From NCBI GenBank assembly GCA_013399875.1, contig VXAZ01002496.1, positions 372,001 through 436,000 of the forward strand: a stretch of DNA of 64,000 nucleotides. Reading direction: 5' to 3'. Of this stretch, positions 12,701 to 27,700 are shown piece after piece. The stretch is from Gymnorhina tibicen (lineage: Eukaryota > Chordata > Aves > Passeriformes > Artamidae). The translations under genes and the position numbers were made by a program. A model generated the notes under the pieces. The model did not search any database. It was not told the DNA's origin and saw nothing but the letters and a program-made list of their open reading frames with translations. How positions within the stretch are numbered: the first letter of the stretch is position 1; each line of letters begins with the position of its first letter.

Positions 12701-15700
12701 CCATGTGTGAGTTTTATGGCTCTTATGTGCAGCGCTCGCCTGGCAGCTGTAAGGGACCAAACTGGGCACTTTAACTGAGAGCTGGAAGTGTTGGCATTCA
12801 AGCTAAAAAGCCAAAGTTCTACAGCTGGTGCTGTAACGCCAGCACAAACTTGCCATTAGTTACATGTAACAGGTTAGTCTGGAGCCTGGTTTCTCGTATA
12901 GAATGCATGTTTTGACGTAAGCTCTGATGGGAGAATTTGAAGCCAATACTGTTGCTTTCTTAGGTATTGAAGCTAGGAAATTCCATTTATACTGTGTCAG
13001 TGTAATGTTTTAAGGTATTTCAGTTGGATTATTCAATGCTGACTTCAAGACATATTTTATTTTTAATGAAAAATAGGGAATGTCCTCAGTGGGTGTGGCC
13101 AGGGAACCATGTACTAGAAATTTGCTACAACACCCCAGACCTCCTCTCAGCCCATCTCTGCTGATAGAAAAGTTTGGGCTTCCAGCTCTTTGACACCATT
13201 TTCTGCTGGGGTTTATGACGTGCACTCATCTGTGGGTGAATGACTGTGAGTGGAAAAAGGAAAAGTCACCAGTTAGTTTAAACCACCATCACTTAGATGC
13301 TACTCTTTAATTAATTGCATTGATGACCTTTGCAGAACTGCAGAAAGCAAATTTGTGTCTATTCGAGTGAACAAATCTGATGGCAGCACTGTGAAATAGT
13401 AACTGACTGAAGAGTAAAAGAAGCATCCAGAGATGGTAACTTTTTGTGCCACCATAATGGGATCCAGAAGACAGTCTCGTGATGATCTGATAGGCTTTTG
13501 ATAGGCTGTAAGGAGAGAAGTGGAGGATCATTGAAAAGTCTGTGTAGGATTTGGCTGAAGAAAAAGTATACCAGCAATACAATCTTGTGATGCATTTTGT
13601 AATCATTGCAAATTCAGCTGCTTGGTAGGGTGCGTACAGCTGAGAAACTGAAATAAAAGTTAGGAAATTACAGAAGGCCTAAGAGAAGCTTTGCTGCTTT
13701 GATGCAAGAGTTTTGCTTGATAATCAGCGCTTCCATCATCACCTATAATAAAGCTGGGCGGTAGCACAAACTTGTGCCATGAGGCCACCGATCTGTTTCT
13801 ACAGCACAGCCACGCTGTCATTCCCAGTGTGGCCTCCCAGAGTTAGTGCTGGGTAGTATCCCTCGCTGATCAAAGCCCAGTGCTGATGCTACGGTATGAA
13901 GCAAATCATTGGAACTGTACATTTCCTGCCATTCATTGCTTTCTTGCACAAGCCTTTTCCCCCCCTCTTTTCATTGAAGCGTCTTCAATTTTTGAAACAT
14001 TTCTGATCAACTCAGTTGCAATAAAGACTCGTGCTTTTCAGGGACCAACCCATCCCTCAACAGCCTGTGAGTCAGGGAGCTGAAATAACAACAGAAGGGC
14101 CAGTCCAGAGGGTCTGTACCTCTGCTTATTGCTGAACTAAAGGAGCAGCTGCACAGCAGAGCTCTGCCAACAAGTACCTTTAGGACGCTTTTTTTTTACT
14201 AAGAAGTTATAAAATGGAAGTACGTTATTTTCCTGCCCCACAACAGTCCCCTTACTTCTACCACAAGGAATGAAAACTGTAGGTTCAATATATTACCACA
14301 GTATTCTGCTGCTGAATCAATGCTTGTTAATAATATATAAACTACTGCTCAGTGTATTTTGCTGTAGAAATCATTTGCATTATCAGTTGCCCTTTCCTCC
14401 ATATATTTTTCTTTAATTTTCAAACAATCTGCTTTATAAAATACACATCTCTATGTATCAGGTACCATTATTATGGAATTGCAGTGAAAGAAAACTCCCA
14501 GTATTATGATGTGATGTATTCTAAAAAAGGAGCAGCCTGGGTCAACGAAACAGGAAAAAAAGAAGTAACCAAACAGACAGTGGCGTATTCACCACGATCC
14601 AAACTGGGAACATTGCTGCCAGAGTTTCCAAATGTCAAAGATCTAAATCTGCCAGCCAGTCTGCCAGAGGAGAAGGTAACACTTTGGAAATCTTTTCTCA
14701 GCTTGTCTTGGTTTTTTTTTTCCCCTGCTCTGGATGAAAGCTTTGTCTAATATATAAAGACTTTAAACTAGAGTAAGTTTAATTATGCTTTGGCTTGATT
14801 TATGGGGGTCTGAATTCCTTCATCTAATAGGAAGAAATAGCTTCCCTTAAAATAGGCAGCTGACACTATCAGCTGTACAGTATTTCTAACACCCGTGCAG
14901 GTTTTTTTTTAAAAGTTACATTATATACAGCAGGGCAACTTCTAAAAGTATGTGATGTTTGAGTGCAACTTTTAAAATATGTTACAGCCCTCTAATCTGT
15001 GAACACACTTGGATGGCAAACTGAAAAACAGTCTTAATGCTTTCTTGAGCAGAGAGGGACTTAGTGCATTCCTTCTCCTTCTAGAGTAGAAATTCAGAGA
15101 ATCCTATCTGCACATATGACTAAAATTCTCTGGCTTCTCTTGGCTGAACTTGCTAGGTTTCTGGTTCTATTCATATGTGTAGTATCAATGTGAAGTGGAC
15201 AAAAGAATAGGGGTTTTTAGTTCTTTATGTCCTAATTAGGGCCACATTCTCGTCTTTGATCTCACTGAGGCTTTTTGCTCCTCTTACATTTGAAGAATCC
15301 CCATTGACAGAAAAATCCATGAATTCAAAGGGAGAATTTACTTTTGAGAAGAAAACTCATCTTACAGCTAATCTAACTAGACTTTAACTGATTTTATCAT
15401 TTTTGCAGTTGTGCATAGGTAAGACAAGAAAAAACTTGCTTTTTCTGTGCTCTGTGTTCTGATATTTTAAAAGTGGATTCCTTAAACCAGAATGATCTTT
15501 TGTGTGTCTCCCTCATTCTTTTTCAGGTTTCTACCTTTATTATGATGTATAGGACTCACTGTCAGAGGATACTAGACACTGTAATAAGAGCAAACTTTGA
15601 TGAGGTATGGTTAGAAACTGCAGTTGCAGTTTAATGATACAGAAAGTATCAATGGACTTGAAACCCTATTTTGTATGTTATATTACAGCCTTACGGGTTC

Positions 15701-18700
15701 GTGGTGCTCGATGCTTTTCAGGAGCAAGGAACAATAGCTGTACTTGAGTGTATAGTAGGTGACTGATAGCACTAAATCTCACTTATAACGCTGTGTGAGC
15801 TGGAGGAACAAAAGCAATGAGAAAGTTTTTGTCCTCTGTTCTCCAGCAGGATTAAGGTAGCAATATCCCCTTACAAGCTGTTGGACAATCCAGCTCTTAC
15901 AACTCGAGAAGTGTGTCCACCACAACGTTTCGAAGCTTTTTGTTGGGACTGAGCTGTCCGAAGGAATTCCTCTGCGTGCTCAGCAGAGCCAGGGCAGGTG
16001 TCACAGCCACAGCAGTGGGCTCTGCTGGTCTGTTAACAATGGTGCAGAGTGGTGGGGGGATTACAGCCTCCCAGATATCCCAGAGAGCCACAGCTGAAGT
16101 CCCCAGTTGCTCAGCTGTACTGCAGTGCAGCTAGGAACACACACACACTGCTCAGCAGTTAATACCATCTCTTAGAGAGGGATAAGGCTTGTACCTGTTC
16201 GCATCTGACTGAATCTGAGGGGTTTCTGGCAGTGCATGCAGACAGCTCTATAGCTAGACCTGAAAAATAAAATGTTACTGGAATGCAAGCAGGTTTATAT
16301 AACGTGGGAGGGTGGCTTCTTATCTAGGATAACAAATCTGGCTATAGAGATATTGAGGACCTGATTCAAATATGACATTCAGGTCCTGGAAAAAAAAAAT
16401 CAAAGGAAATGGGTCTTTTGACTCTGTCTTCTGAACAATGGGAAGAAATTCCCTGCTTTTCTTCTTCTTACTGTTTAATTCTCACACCCTTCTGGTTTAA
16501 AGCTGGTTTTGCACCATTGTACTTAGTCTAGAAGTTTCTATGTGAGAAAAACATGTGACACATTCAGGAAATTTAGCTGTGTTAGTCTCGGAATAGTTTC
16601 TTAAGAGTAAGATGCTATATTTTATTAGGTTTATCAGGATCTATGGTAGGGAAGGGGCTGAGCAGCAACAATATCTAAATGGCAAATACTCTTTGCTACA
16701 TGTGGTGTGGTTGCTTACTTCACTACAGATTGTGTGCAGAAAGTTATCATTTGTGAATGCTGGTGTTCTGACCCCTGTGGAACTGATCATATCAATCTCA
16801 GAATAACACCTTTATTTCCTAAATTAAAATTTTCAGAGGTATATTTTGCTGTGTCTGAAATCTCTCCCCTGTTTTCAGTTTTTTTGCCTTTCTCCACTTT
16901 TTCTCCGCTTGCCTTCATAGTGGAGGAAAGATAAAATCCAAAAGTGTACTGTTTCCTTCCGAAGCGAAGACAGAAAATGGTACATTGACCCTTGTAAGCC
17001 ATGTGCTATCCTTCTCTCCCTCCCTCCCTCCCTCCACCAAGCCCTAGACTGCATTCCTTTGTATACAGGGACAGAGTGCACAGGGAGAGAAAAAGGCTTG
17101 ACATGTGGAAGCCAAAGCGTTACACTCACCAGCCACTGACGGAAGGTAAAAATACAGTGATTCCCATGGGTGTCTCTACTGCAGTAACACAAAGACTCCC
17201 TGTCACCAGCTCCAAGTGTCTCCTCACCCTTTGGCTGATTATGCCATTGTGTGCTACGTTCCAGTATGAGCCTGTCTAGTTAAGGAACGTGCCTTGCCTG
17301 TGTTGCACCCCTTAACTCAGCTCTAGGGCTAAAACAAATGCTGTGTAAGCAGCATCATTTAAAGAGAATGGTATTTGTGGCCTTGGATGATTTTCATTTT
17401 AACATCCCTGCTGCTTCTCTTGATTGCAGGTTCAAAGTTTTCTTCTGCACTTTTGGCAAGGGATGCCTCCTCATATGCTGCCCGTACTGGGTTCTTCAAC
17501 TGTAGTGAATATAGTGGGAGTTTGTGACTCAATTCTGTACAAAGCAATTTCTGGAGTTTTGATGCCAACGGTACTACAAGCCTTACCTGACAGGTAACTG
17601 ACCCCTTCTAGCTCAGCTGTCTTTGTTACATTTATTTTCTTCAAGAATGATACCAGTTCTCAGAGAGCTGCTTGCTGCCACCTGTTTTCTGACTTTAAAT
17701 CACAGTGTCATTTGAAAGGAGTTGAAGAGCTTGCATGTTCCTGAAAAGATGTTCAGATTTTAACAGGACTTGTATTATGGAAAACTTGGAGAGTTGGGGA
17801 GTTTTGTGTGATGAAGGATACCGCCTTCTTCTTGGTTTCTTAATGCTCAGCTAAACTCAAACTAAATTCACTTTTCCAATCCATGTGGTAGATTTCAGCT
17901 GGTCTCTTCCTACCTGGCATTCATTTGAGTCCAAGAATTCCTGTTCATAGAGGTAAAGCAGGACAGAGATCAACAATCCACAGCAAAAAGTCTAATCACT
18001 GAGTGCAGTCAACATGCTTTCCCCTCTGGTTTTGCTTATATGAGCATCAGGAAACCATCTTTTTCTAAATAGTCTTGTACACCTTTAATATTAATTTGAC
18101 TGATGTGTTCTTGACATTGAGTAATTTGTTAAGAATATTTCTCTAGGAGTTTTTTATTGGTGCTGTCCGTTTAGCCCTTAATATTTTGAAGTGTCTCTAA
18201 TCAAGGAAAATATTTACACGATGTTGTTCTTCTCTCTTAGGTACATTTCATGACTGCTAAAGTGAAAGTATTTTACACAAGAAATCTGCTATAAGCATGG
18301 GCTGTTCTTGATAAGACATGTACATTTTTACAGGCTTTGCCCCTCACCCCCCCCAAATCTATTTCATTGGAAGGATTAAACACAACAGCAGTCCTTTTCT
18401 CAAGCTGCTTAGTTCTTTCATAGCAAATAAGGAGAGACTTGAGTGTGAATATAGACTTTTGTAATGCATATAAAGGGCCAGATTGTGGCTATTAAGCCAT
18501 AGCCTGCACTGGAGGGGGTGAAGAAGGGTCTCATTGCAATGGAAGCTCCTGAAGGAAATCTTGCTGACTCGGCCAGAATCCTCTGAGATACTTCCTGGGA
18601 ACAAATTCTGGCTATCCAGAAAAGGCACTTTTTAGTGAGCCCAGCGGTTGTCATCTATCCCCTGCTCTCTTTAAGTGTTTTTGTGGAGCAGAGCAGGCCT

Positions 18701-21700
18701 AAGGCCATGTTTATTTTAACTACCTCTGTTCTTAGTGCATTGTGCTAGGAGTACAAACAGAAAAAGTTTCTTGGTTGAAAGGGAGAAAGTTTCTTGTATC
18801 TTTTCTCTGTCACTTGTGCATTTTTAGTATTGCTACAGGCAGTGCAGCTTTGTCTGTCAGAGCCAGCTGTTAGAATCCCCTGCACAGCACTCTGCAACCG
18901 CTCCTGGGAGCTGTCATTTTATACTGAGGATTCCAAGGAGAAGGGCAGACCAAGCTGCCTACCAAGTTTAACAGGAAATGATGGAACAGTCAGGAAACGG
19001 TAGCGAGAGAGAAGAGCGAAATCTCACTTGTCTGGGAAAGTTCCAGTCCTGTGCAGGGCTAAGCATGCAGGTCCTGCTCCACCTCCACTTCCCCCACCTG
19101 TGTGGGCTTGGCCTGAAAATTCCTCCCCACCACCATCATCACTCATTCACTGGCTCTGGCCTGCAGCAGGAGTTGGTTATTGCTCCACTTGAATATCCCT
19201 TTGTACATCTGTATAAATGTAGGCACAACTGAGCTGAAACCTGACGCTTGATTTATTGTCTTCTTTAAACAGTTGTGAATTTATATTTGTAGAGAGTGGG
19301 AATGATTTTATTTAAAGTAAAAGTAGTTTGTAAGGATCAAAGCAATGCTGTACAGAGATAAGAGGTTTTGAACATAGTGATGAATTTTGCTTTTCTTGCT
19401 AAAATTGTCAGAAGTTTCAGAAGTTTTTCTTCATGCCTATAAACCAAAATATGTTAGCAACTTTGCATAATAATGAGTTGTAAATAAATGACTCGTGGTC
19501 TTCACATGTTCACAGCTTTTATAGTACAATGCACGGAGTAAACATGATGTGATGTTGGGATTCCTTTTTTCAGTTTGACGCAGGTGATCCGAAAGTTTGC
19601 AAAGCAACTGGATGAGTGGCTGAAAGTAGCTCTCCATGATTTGCCAGAAAACCTACGAAATATCAAATTTGAGTGTATGTATTGCCCAATCTCTCTCCTG
19701 TTAAACTGGGATTGACAATCCTTATTGATTAGAAATTAATTGGAAGTGAGACTAGTGTTCTTTTAGGAATTAAAACCTGTAATCGTTATAAATCTTGCAT
19801 TCACTTAGAATCTCCACTTGTTCACGAGAACCAATCTCATTTAGTGAAATGAGGCACTGCTCAAAATGAGAATTTCTTTTTCTTTCTTGTGGATTCTGAT
19901 AAGAAATTAATTTTGTTGATAGTAAGCAAACATTAAGGATGATATTAGGCAAAGAAAATTATTAAACAAACCTTTAGGCTAGCAGAATTTGAATACAGCT
20001 TGAGGCCCTTACTCAAAAAAGTGCCAGAGTTAGAAATGAAGGAGATCAAATTACCCTGTCACCACAGGAAAGGGCACTAGTCCTTTTCAGACGTGCTTTG
20101 TAGATGCCTGCAGTGCACATCACCTATTGATAAAGCCTGCTTTATTTCACAGCTCTCAATTCTTTGCCTTTCATGAGCACTAAATTCCACACCACAAAGT
20201 TAAAGGGGAAAAAAAAAAAACTAATTTAGGAGAAGGATTAACTATTTTGATCAGCGTGGAAAATTAGGTGTATATGCTACTGAGAACAGTCAGGGTGGAA
20301 GTTTGAACAACTAATTTCAGGGTGGTTTGAATTGTTTACTAATTTATTTAAAAAATTAAACAAAGTCAGAACTGAGAATATGCTTTGCCACATCTTTTTC
20401 AGTTCAAACTTATCGAGAATCTTCAACAGCAAAATCTTTTCCAATCTTACAAGGCAGACAGAAAGAGATGGACAGTGCACTCTCCAGTCATTCTCAATCT
20501 ATGTTTTTTAACTGCCTTTATGTACAGTATGGAGGGAAAACTCACTCTGTGACCACATCTAACATCTCTTTGGATAGATCTGCAAATCTGGTGCTTTTGA
20601 TATAAGGAAAATATTGTGTGCACCCTGCCTTTTACATGAGCCTTTGTTGCTTCTGCAGCCGTTTCCTCCTCATCAGAATTTGTGACAGAGTACACACCCA
20701 GTGGAGGTACTGACAGGAGGAACTGCAAGCTTGGGTCATTTTTGCAGTTCCCAAGTCACTGATTGCAGCCAAAAAAATACACAATACAACATTTTAAAAG
20801 CTCATTTTCCAAGAATAGGAAATACCTTAATACAAGGTCCATATCGCTTGCAAAGAGCTAAACTGGGAACAGAGGACTGGCAAGTGCCTCCTGGGCCATT
20901 TCAGCCCATAATGTATTAGTGTGTCATGCAATTGCTTTCAGAAGCTCTGATCAAATTCTACCTGAAACTGGATCAGAGTTTAGCCCCTACTAGTCCAGTC
21001 AAATGACTCCTCCAAAACTTGATTGCATGAAGATTTAGCAACCTTTTCTCATTTCCACACATAATGTAGCTATTGTTATTTTATGTGCACTTATTCTTGC
21101 ACCAACATTTTTCTTTCTATTAAATAGTTCTTTCTGTTCTTCAGTTCCTTTGTGTAGCAAGAGAGAATTTGCTATGCTGAACAAGCAAAGCTTTTCCATT
21201 GTCCTCTTTTTCTCTTGTCATCTCATTATTCACAGCATCTATAAATAATTCCTTGTAATATGCCTCTGTAAAATTGATTGAGCATCTAGATTTAAGGGTT
21301 TAGGTCAAGGTTTAAATTAAGTTAAAACTGGGCTATCTGAGTGAATTTTATGTAGCCACAATTTTGTATCGCAAACTGGATCTATTTTGTTGTTTTTCTT
21401 GTTTAATTTAATAATTTCTGAAGTAATTATCTTTATTTAGCATAGTTTGTAAATATCTACCTCTTCTTTCCCGCAGTGTCCAGAAGATTCTCACAAATAC
21501 TACGGCGACAGACATCCCTAAATCATCTCTGCCAAGTAAATATTTCAGTTACCCAAGTTTGGTGAATGCCATTTTTACTGACATTGCAAATAATTTTATG
21601 AATTGACAGGTTGGACTTTACTCAGAGGAGGAGATCACATTAGCAGTTTGTCTCCAATATTTGTTTTGGCCACCTTTACAAAATCAAAAAGTAATCATTG

Positions 21701-24700
21701 AAAAATGCTTTTCTAGACAACTGGCAACCCCTGATCATTAAATTCCGCAGGGTACTTTCATGAGACAAAATTATTATTTGATTTGAAAAGATGGTTCATT
21801 TCCAGGAAATAGATGAGAGACATTCCACTGATTTCAGAGCAGTTTGTATTAGGCCAATTGCAAAGCACGAAAAATTTCTACATGCCCAACAATAAATTCC
21901 AAGTCTAATTGTATATTATAAATCAAATGCAAATTAGTAAAAGGGAAAACAGCTGAACTGGGGTTTTAAATAGACATGTTCTTGTAACTATAGCAAGTGA
22001 ATATAGAAACTGCTCCAAAGTGTTTGGTTTTCACCAGTTTACATCAGAATTACCTGTCAAAAAGTCATGAAGCCAAATTCTGTGTAGTGTAAAAAGGGAG
22101 AGAATGCATTGAATTCATTAATGTTTTATCCATGTATTGGAGGGGATAATAGTTTTTTTCCCCCTGTCACCTGAAAGCTCCACTTTTGGAAGGTGTATCT
22201 AAAACCCTAGGTTAACCCTGTGAGGGGTAAAGCCCACAGGAAGAAGCTCTGGGGGAAAAAAACACTCCTGCAGGAATTTTTGGTAGGTTTCTTGCCCCAT
22301 TATTTTAATGGTGGAGACAGAGATACCTGTGCTACCTTTCCCCAAATATGGTAGATCATCACTGAACTCTGGAAGTCCATAGCGATTCAGAGGAAATCAA
22401 GATAAAGAAACCACAACCTTCTGCATCAAACTTGGGATCAAATCTCTTAGGTGAAGGACTCTTCAAGTGCATCACTCCCTTGGGGAAGCTGATAATCTTA
22501 GTGTGTGTTAACAACTCTGCTTAACTTACAGAGATCTGTGTATATGACCATGACCTTGTGTCACTTCCTTTCCTCTCAGTCCATCCTCCCCATTACCAAC
22601 AGCAGATCCCTGTCTCAACCAGCCAAGACACGGATCTGATGAGGAGGCCGAGCAGCTTTAACCTTTTCATGTGGCTGAGGGAAGAATGAGAGTCTTCAAA
22701 GACTGGGAGAGGGGAGGGTGCAAACCAAAGTGGGGTTTGTTTGGTATTGGCTTGATTTTTCTTGTTGCTTTTTTGTTCTGACCTGAAGTTTGTCTTGAAA
22801 ACCAGCAGAACTGTTAGAGATTGAGGGGTCTAGCAACGGCAGCATCAGATTAGTGTTGCTCGTTAGGGTTTGTGGTGGATGTAGTTTGCAGTTGATTAAT
22901 GTAGGCAAAATGACTCAAGAATTCTCTTGTTAGAGGGCCCTGTAATATCCATAAGACATCAAGCTGGTGGGTGGGGGTCCATGAGGAGAATCAACTTAGT
23001 GAGCCCCGCTAAGGAAGCGTAAAAGGGGATAAAGCCTATTTTTTAACCTAATAAAGCATGAACTAATGAATAGATTGGATTGGATTACAGGCATCAAGAA
23101 CAGTGATCCACAGTGCAGACATCACATTTCAAATGCTGGAGGACTGGAGGAATGTGGATCTGAATAGCATTACCAAACAAACCCTCTATACTATGGAGGA
23201 CTCACGGGAGGAACACAGAAAGCTCATCATACAATGTAAGAGCAGAATCTTCAAATAAAGCCAGGTGAACTTGGCTTCCTGCTGCAAACAAAGCTCAGAG
23301 AAAGTAGTGCTGGTTTTGCAGCCATTGGTTTGCTTGGAGGCTTAAGATAAATATAGAGACATTTACCAAAATGTAAGGCAAAGCCCTGTCAAGGTCTTAA
23401 GTTTTGGGGCATAGATCTGGGTGCTGTTCCCTGACACGTTCCTTTCTAGTATCCAGAACAGCCAATGGCACAAAACTTTCACCCAAATTCAGGAGGATTT
23501 TTTCTGTGAACATGAGCAGACTAAATCTATGAGTTAACCACTGAACGTGTGAAAGTCCAATCTTTCCTGCTGTAGAATTGCAGGAGAATTGTTTTTTTGA
23601 ATGGCTTTGACACTTAAGTGGCTGTGTATTTTAGTCCCTTGTAAACTTGTTTATAAAAAGCTCCTTTTTACACAGTGTTTTCATAACCAAGATCGTTTGA
23701 TGGGATAAGCTTTCAGCCTGAACTTTTATGACTGAGTGGAAGTCCCATATCAAACAAGCTCATTGGCTTATTTACCTTCTCTCTAGCATAGTGAAGGGCA
23801 TGGACTTGAAAGTGACTTTGGAGATACTGGCAGATTAGTTTTACAATTAAAAATCTTTCGCAAATACAAAATGTTCCTTCCATCATCCACCAAGTGTTGC
23901 ATAGTTATAAGCTTAGGTGTAACCCAAAGCACACTGAGTTTTGTTGCTCTGAGGCAACAGAGCTTTGTCTTTAACATACTTCACATAACCTGTGAACCCA
24001 CCTGTTGTATTTCCATCTCTCTCCTGAGGAGAGGAGCAGTCATCTTTTACCCAGAACCTGCCTTTACAGGACACCACCCAGGCAACCGCTTGTGGGAGCC
24101 CAGCAAGCGTGGGTTTGCTAGTGAGGTAACTCTTTCAGGGAGTGGCTGGGAAGACAAGGGGTGACACCTTCACAGGTACACTGGGCTCTACAAGGTTGAC
24201 TTTGGCAGCCATCACAGTGTTAACACTTGAATTCTTCTCCTCGGTTCAGGGATGGGCCTTGCATTCTCTGCTAGCTCTATTTTTCAGGCAGAGGTTCTTG
24301 GTATTCTTTCCTCTCTTTCTTAACCCTTGATTCGTTTCATGGCCCTCTTCCCTTTTGAGGAGATAGAAACTCAACATGGCAGCAAAGGAGGTAGCATAGC
24401 GTGAGACTGAAGTCCAGAAGCTGAGTGAATCCTTCTGTCATCTGTTATGTTTTCAATCTACTGCTGACCAAAAAAAGAGAATTTTCAAAGTTATGCTCCC
24501 TTGTAGCAGCAACATTTTTGGCCTGCTGTTCAGAACATCCTTAATGTTTAAGGAAGCCTCTTGTGTATGTGCTCTTAGTGTAATAAAATCAAATGGAATT
24601 TTCCTGAATGCTGTTGGATTTGTGCAAGTTTCTCCATATTTTAGGTGTATATAGTCCAATAAGCAGTTAGTCAGAAATGGTAAGCTAATAGCCCGTGAGA

Positions 24701-27700
24701 TGGATGCCAATGAGGTGTTCAGATAAGTATAGAGATTATTCTAGAACTTAGAATTTTCCCCCCATCTTTGATGTTTATTCTGCTCTACCAAAGATCTTTT
24801 CACTATGCTCTGTATGACTTATACAGCATGGATTTAAGGCCTGTTTTCATACTCTTGGTACTAATAATCAAGATAGTACAATTTCAGGTACTATAATTAG
24901 AAAAAAGCAAACAGGTTTATAAGCCTGTAAACAAACTTAGAGAAAAATCAATGGGTATAAGAGAGCCTCTTTCCTGCTCTGCTGGGATACCCACCTCTGA
25001 CATGATTTCTGCTTTATTCCCTCATTCTCAGATCCTGTTGAGGTATTTTTAACAATCACTGAAGGCTAAACAGTTAATTTTCTCAAATAGGTGGTTGTAC
25101 ACAGTTGCATTGCTCCAGCAGCAAAGCAGGCAACTGATTTTTTCTTCTGCTCTTGCTCCCCTCTTTGCACAGCATGTGAATTACTTCATCTGTTGTATCA
25201 GGCAGTTTTTGTCCAGCCAAATACTCAGGTAAGGAGACTACATTTAGATTCCTCTGTGATCCTGTTCTGAATAAAGGGAGGTTGCCCATTCAGTAAAAGA
25301 AGGAAAGAGGATAAGGGTGGCCCAAACATCATTTCCCTTCTTCCTCAACTGATGTTTCTGGTAACTCAGCCTTTGCAAGTCTCAAGTAAACAAAGCTGTA
25401 GTCAGGTGTTTAGCAAATGCATTCCCGCTCATCTTTCTCATCCAACGGAATCGGGGAGGTTGTTCTTTGCGTTATTGTTGGATAGCCTCTCTGGCTCATT
25501 TTCCTGGCTATCATCTCTAAGCTTTGCCTCCTCCGCCCCCTTCACTACCTTTCCTATGGAGCAAAATTCCTTCCTCCTGTTATTTATAATTAGTCATAAA
25601 TGGAATTGCTTAGCACATTGAAATCATCCTGTAACACAGCAGGTAGAAAGTATCTTTCTTCTTGACCTACTGGGCCTTTTATTTAACTGAGTTGAAGAAT
25701 AGTTTGTTGAGGTGTCAAAGCACACGATTCTTTGTCTTCCAGCCATTGGTTCTTGTATATAAATGAGACCTGAAGTTTTAAGGACTGCAGTTGAATGACT
25801 TGTTTTAACTTCTTGTATTAAAATATTAATATGTGTACTTGGAAAAGATTAAAAAGTATACAGGTTGCTTTTTGCAACTCTTCTGGATAATAAGTAGAGT
25901 ATTTCTGCTCTGATAGCAATTTGTTTTGAAGAAGCAGAAGTTTATGAACATTCTCTGTGTGTGTGTGTGTCTGGCATTGCAAATAGATGATTTGCAGCAG
26001 TTAAATCATGTTTTTGCAACTAAAGCATTATACAGATGAGCGCCCTATCAACAATACTCATTCACTTGGTGCCTAGAAGGTTCTTTATGCATTTCTAAAT
26101 CAATTTCATGCATGACATTTTTTCATCACCGAGGTCAAGGCCTAGTTTCTCACTCTTCATAGAGAACAACATAAATGTTTCACTTTTGGGCACACCAGAC
26201 AACTTAAATAAAAACAGTAATTTAAAAAAATATTCTGGTTCTGATAGGCTCACATTAAAATAACACTTTCAATGACTGCATCACTTTCAGTAGAAACAAA
26301 ATAAGAGACCCAGCAAACTTTTTGGGTCAGCACCAAGAAAGATACATTTGTTTCAGTTAAGCAATCTATTGTAAAAAGCACAGTAAACTTGTGATTCTTT
26401 TGGTAGCCTTTTGTGACTTGTTTTTCTTTTGTTTGAAACAGAATCCAAGTACTAAGGTGGGCTATTTTTTTGTGTGTTTTGTGTGCCAGTGTATCAGGAG
26501 TTTGATCACCTTTTGGAGGAGCAATCCCCCATTGAGTCGTACATCGAGTGGCTGGATTCCATGGTGGACAGATGTGTTGTAAAGGTTGGTAAGGAGGAGT
26601 GAGTCACTGATGTGCATTATGAGCTCTATTCAGGTAATACATTTTTAGAAAAAGTAAAAATAATTACCAAAAAAAAAAAAAAAAAAAAAGGAGTTGGTAA
26701 TGAGCAGGACTAAAGCAGTAGTGGGCAAAATCTCACCAGTTTTTGTGCAGAATTGCTCACATTCAGGATTTGGCTTTATTCTGCTCTTGTTTATTTTATT
26801 CCAAAAGATGGTATTCAAGAATGAATAGGGTTGAGGTTTCCAGTCAAATCAATATTTCAGGAATATGGAGAGATGAATTCAGAGTCAGCGTCGTCCTAAT
26901 GATACAGTGCAAAGAAAAACATAATCTGGCCTTTTAAGATTTTAATGAAAAGGATATTTAAGCTAGCTCATTAATTTATATACAATCAAATGTAAGGATG
27001 AAAGTCTAGATTACCATTCAAGGACACATTTATGTTCCTTTTGAGCTGATATGGAATACCAAGGACTCGTATTTTATTTTAATTGAAGTGCATGCAGAAA
27101 CCTACTAACAAAGCTTTAAAACATATTTTCAAAAGCGATCCGGCATCACCATAATTTTACATAGAGCATGAAAATCTATAACTGACTATTTTAACTTCTC
27201 TTGCCTCTTTGTACTAGAATGTTTTGTTAGAATTCAAAACTCTTCATTCGAGTTGTTAGAGCTCAGAAGTAAAACCAAAACAAAACAAGATATGCTGCCT
27301 CTCTCTCTGCTGCTAAAGAGCCATATAGAAAACAGCAGATAATCCCCCAGATTACTTGAAATACTTTGATTGTTTTGGTGAACGTCCCTTCTAGCCAGTG
27401 GAATGCAATTTGAAATTCCGGCCAGAGCTGTTAATTTTAGTGAAGAACTTGACATGAATTTTAATAGCTGAGTGGGTGCATCTAATTCTTTAAGTCACAT
27501 ATGGGTATAATAAATACATTTTTGAAGAGTTGATACCTAAAGTGTGATTTCTGGAAAGTATTTTTCCTAGTAAAATGACTAAGTGAATTCATAAAAATAA
27601 AAATGGGAAGGAACAAAAAACTTTATATTCAATATTAAACCTTATTTGAAATAGTAATATAAATTTTCAGTATAGATCAAACATTATTGATTATAAATTG

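Noticed and set aside
14352..14750. 132-codon + strand frame around RFX4 exon B taken as a whole gene
   Set aside because: Only 14462-14675 is exon. The ends are intron read-through, as shown by the splice sites and the RFX4 frame in neighbouring exons.
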